NCBI RefSeq assembly: GCF_030814695.1
Contig: NZ_JAUSVL010000001.1
Location: 806,001-870,000, forward strand
Length of the DNA: 64,000 nucleotides
Source: Oligosphaera ethanolica
Lineage (GTDB): Bacteria; Verrucomicrobiota; Lentisphaeria; Oligosphaerales; Oligosphaeraceae
Direction: 5' to 3'
Part shown: positions 63,361 to 64,000 of the stretch, piece after piece
Position numbering within the stretch: position 1 is the first letter of the stretch
Layout of the letters: every line of letters starts with the position of its first letter
Translations under genes and position numbers: made by a program
Notes under the pieces: generated by a model
Told to the model about the DNA's origin: nothing
What the model saw: only the letters and a program-made list of their open reading frames with translations
Database searches by the model: none

Positions 63361-64000
63361 ATGCCCATGCTGTGGATGCAGCCATCACGACCGGTCAAGA
63401 CGCCGGCGGTCGTCGTTTTTCGTACCCGCTTCACGCTCAAGGCCCAGACCGGCTTCACGCTGCATTATTCGGCGGATGAGCACGCGGATATCTTCTTGAA
63501 CGGCGAACGGCTTTGCGCCGGCCCCCAGCGCGGCACCGCCACGCGCTGGTTTCTGGAAACATACCGCTGCACGCTCGGCCCCGGCGATTACACTCTCACC
63601 GCGCGCGTGCTCATGTTCGGCAAGCAGTGGACGGCCTTCGCCCAGCATTCACTCGCAATGGGCTTCTACGCCGACTCGGAACTGTTGACCTCGGCGTGGC
63701 AATGGCAGGAAATGACCGGCGTCACTTGGGAAAAGCCCTTCCCCGACTGGGCAATGTACCCGCACCCCCAGCTATCAACGGCGGCCAACCACGACATTCT
63801 CGCCGGCGAAAGCGGCCAGTGGGCTCCCGTGGTCTACCGCGAAGACAATCGGCCCATGCAGTCACGCACTCTGCCGGCACTGCGCTACGAGCCCGAAAAT
63901 GCCTACAAGATCGTCAGCCGGAACAACAGCCTGCTCTTTGTTTTTGACCGCTATGTCTGCGTATGGAGCGATTTTCGCTTCGCCGGCAAAGGCACCGTGA
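63361..64000 (+). CDS. Alpha-L-rhamnosidase-like protein, N-terminal part (runs off the window)
   Basis: 213 complete codons, with no stop before the window edge; AAAGGA lies 8 bases before the ATG. There is no signal peptide in the first 30 residues (MPMLWMQPSRPVKTP...). The stretch FRTRFTLKAQ, GFTLHYSADEHADIFLNGERLCAGPQRG and ETYRCTLGPGDYTLTARVL, in parts, matches the N-terminal beta domains of GH78 alpha-L-rhamnosidases. A cytoplasmic rhamnosidase fits with the secreted PL11 lyase elsewhere in the window. The catalytic domain is outside the window, so the call is provisional. Confidence 0.65.
   Translation, partial: MPMLWMQPSRPVKTPAVVVFRTRFTLKAQTGFTLHYSADEHADIFLNGERLCAGPQRGTATRWFLETYRCTLGPGDYTLTARVLMFGKQWTAFAQHSLAMGFYADSELLTSAWQWQEMTGVTWEKPFPDWAMYPHPQLSTAANHDILAGESGQWAPVVYREDNRPMQSRTLPALRYEPENAYKIVSRNNSLLFVFDRYVCVWSDFRFAGKGTV

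Noticed and set aside
1..64000. Insertion sequences, prophage or integrase genes
   Set aside because: No transposase, integrase or phage protein was recognised despite the many repeats.
1..64000. rRNA genes or riboswitches
   Set aside because: No rRNA segment was seen, and no leader matched a riboswitch that I could identify by eye.

Overview
The window looks like a chromosome segment of a high-GC, diderm member of the PVC superphylum, most likely a Lentisphaerota bacterium (Victivallales-like). Supporting observations: five small secreted proteins with the type IV prepilin-like leader [13 protein letters not shown], whose large expansion is typical of that group; LL-diaminopimelate aminotransferase (DapL); an rpsM-rpsK-rpoA-rplQ cluster lacking rpsD; a TonB/ExbB/ExbB/ExbD/DUF3450 system; and several carbohydrate-active enzymes. 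An outer membrane with LPS is implied by BamA, LptF/G, LpxH, TolC and TonB. The phylum is inferred from gene content only; no 16S rRNA gene is present.

Layout. 1-6237: a tripartite export operon (TolC end, zinc-finger protein, HlyD-type adaptor, two ABC exporter half-transporters that together form one canonical and one degenerate ATP site). 6238-6858: a 163-bp tandem repeat. 6859-15713 (minus): MBL-fold hydrolase, signal peptidase I, LepA, LptF/G, BamA, ArgC. 15904-16774: rpsI-rplM. 17186-21013: a degenerate Gfo/Idh-like protein and an M16 (PreP-like) protease. 21141-26057: the alpha operon with map, adk and rpoZ. 26058-26965: a repeat-filled spacer. 26966-32844: GH5 enzyme plus TonB energising genes. 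33033-36027: membrane protein, MoxR ATPase, GH29 fucosidase. 36229-40288: two small heat-shock proteins, IMPACT protein, ZIP transporter, LpxH, small unknown. 40294-43022: four tandem prepilin-like genes. 43045-47894: lipoate ligase, DapL, SEC-C protein, M24 peptidase, TrpR-family regulator. 48109-52548: a secreted protein and a PL11-type rhamnogalacturonan lyase that share their N-terminal region. 52549-53903: about 1.35 kb of stacked repeats. 53904-57590: an envelope-glycan style cluster (two GT2 enzymes, DUF2304, asparagine synthetase-like protein). 58245: tRNA-Thr(CGT). 58400-64000: AraC regulator, prepilin-like protein, GH39-like glycosidase with a CBM9-like domain, and the start of an alpha-L-rhamnosidase-like gene.

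Two themes stand out. The first is plant or algal polysaccharide use: PL11, a GH78-like protein, GH29, GH5 and a GH39-like protein, with TonB energy supply. The second is repetitive DNA that carries no recognisable mobile-element gene: nonanucleotide arrays with a GATCCGTCC or GGAC core, a dispersed 232-bp double-hairpin element, a hairpin repeat with compensatory arm changes present in two inverted clusters, a 60-bp tandem repeat and a 163-bp tandem repeat. These occupy nearly every long spacer and share sub-modules with one another.
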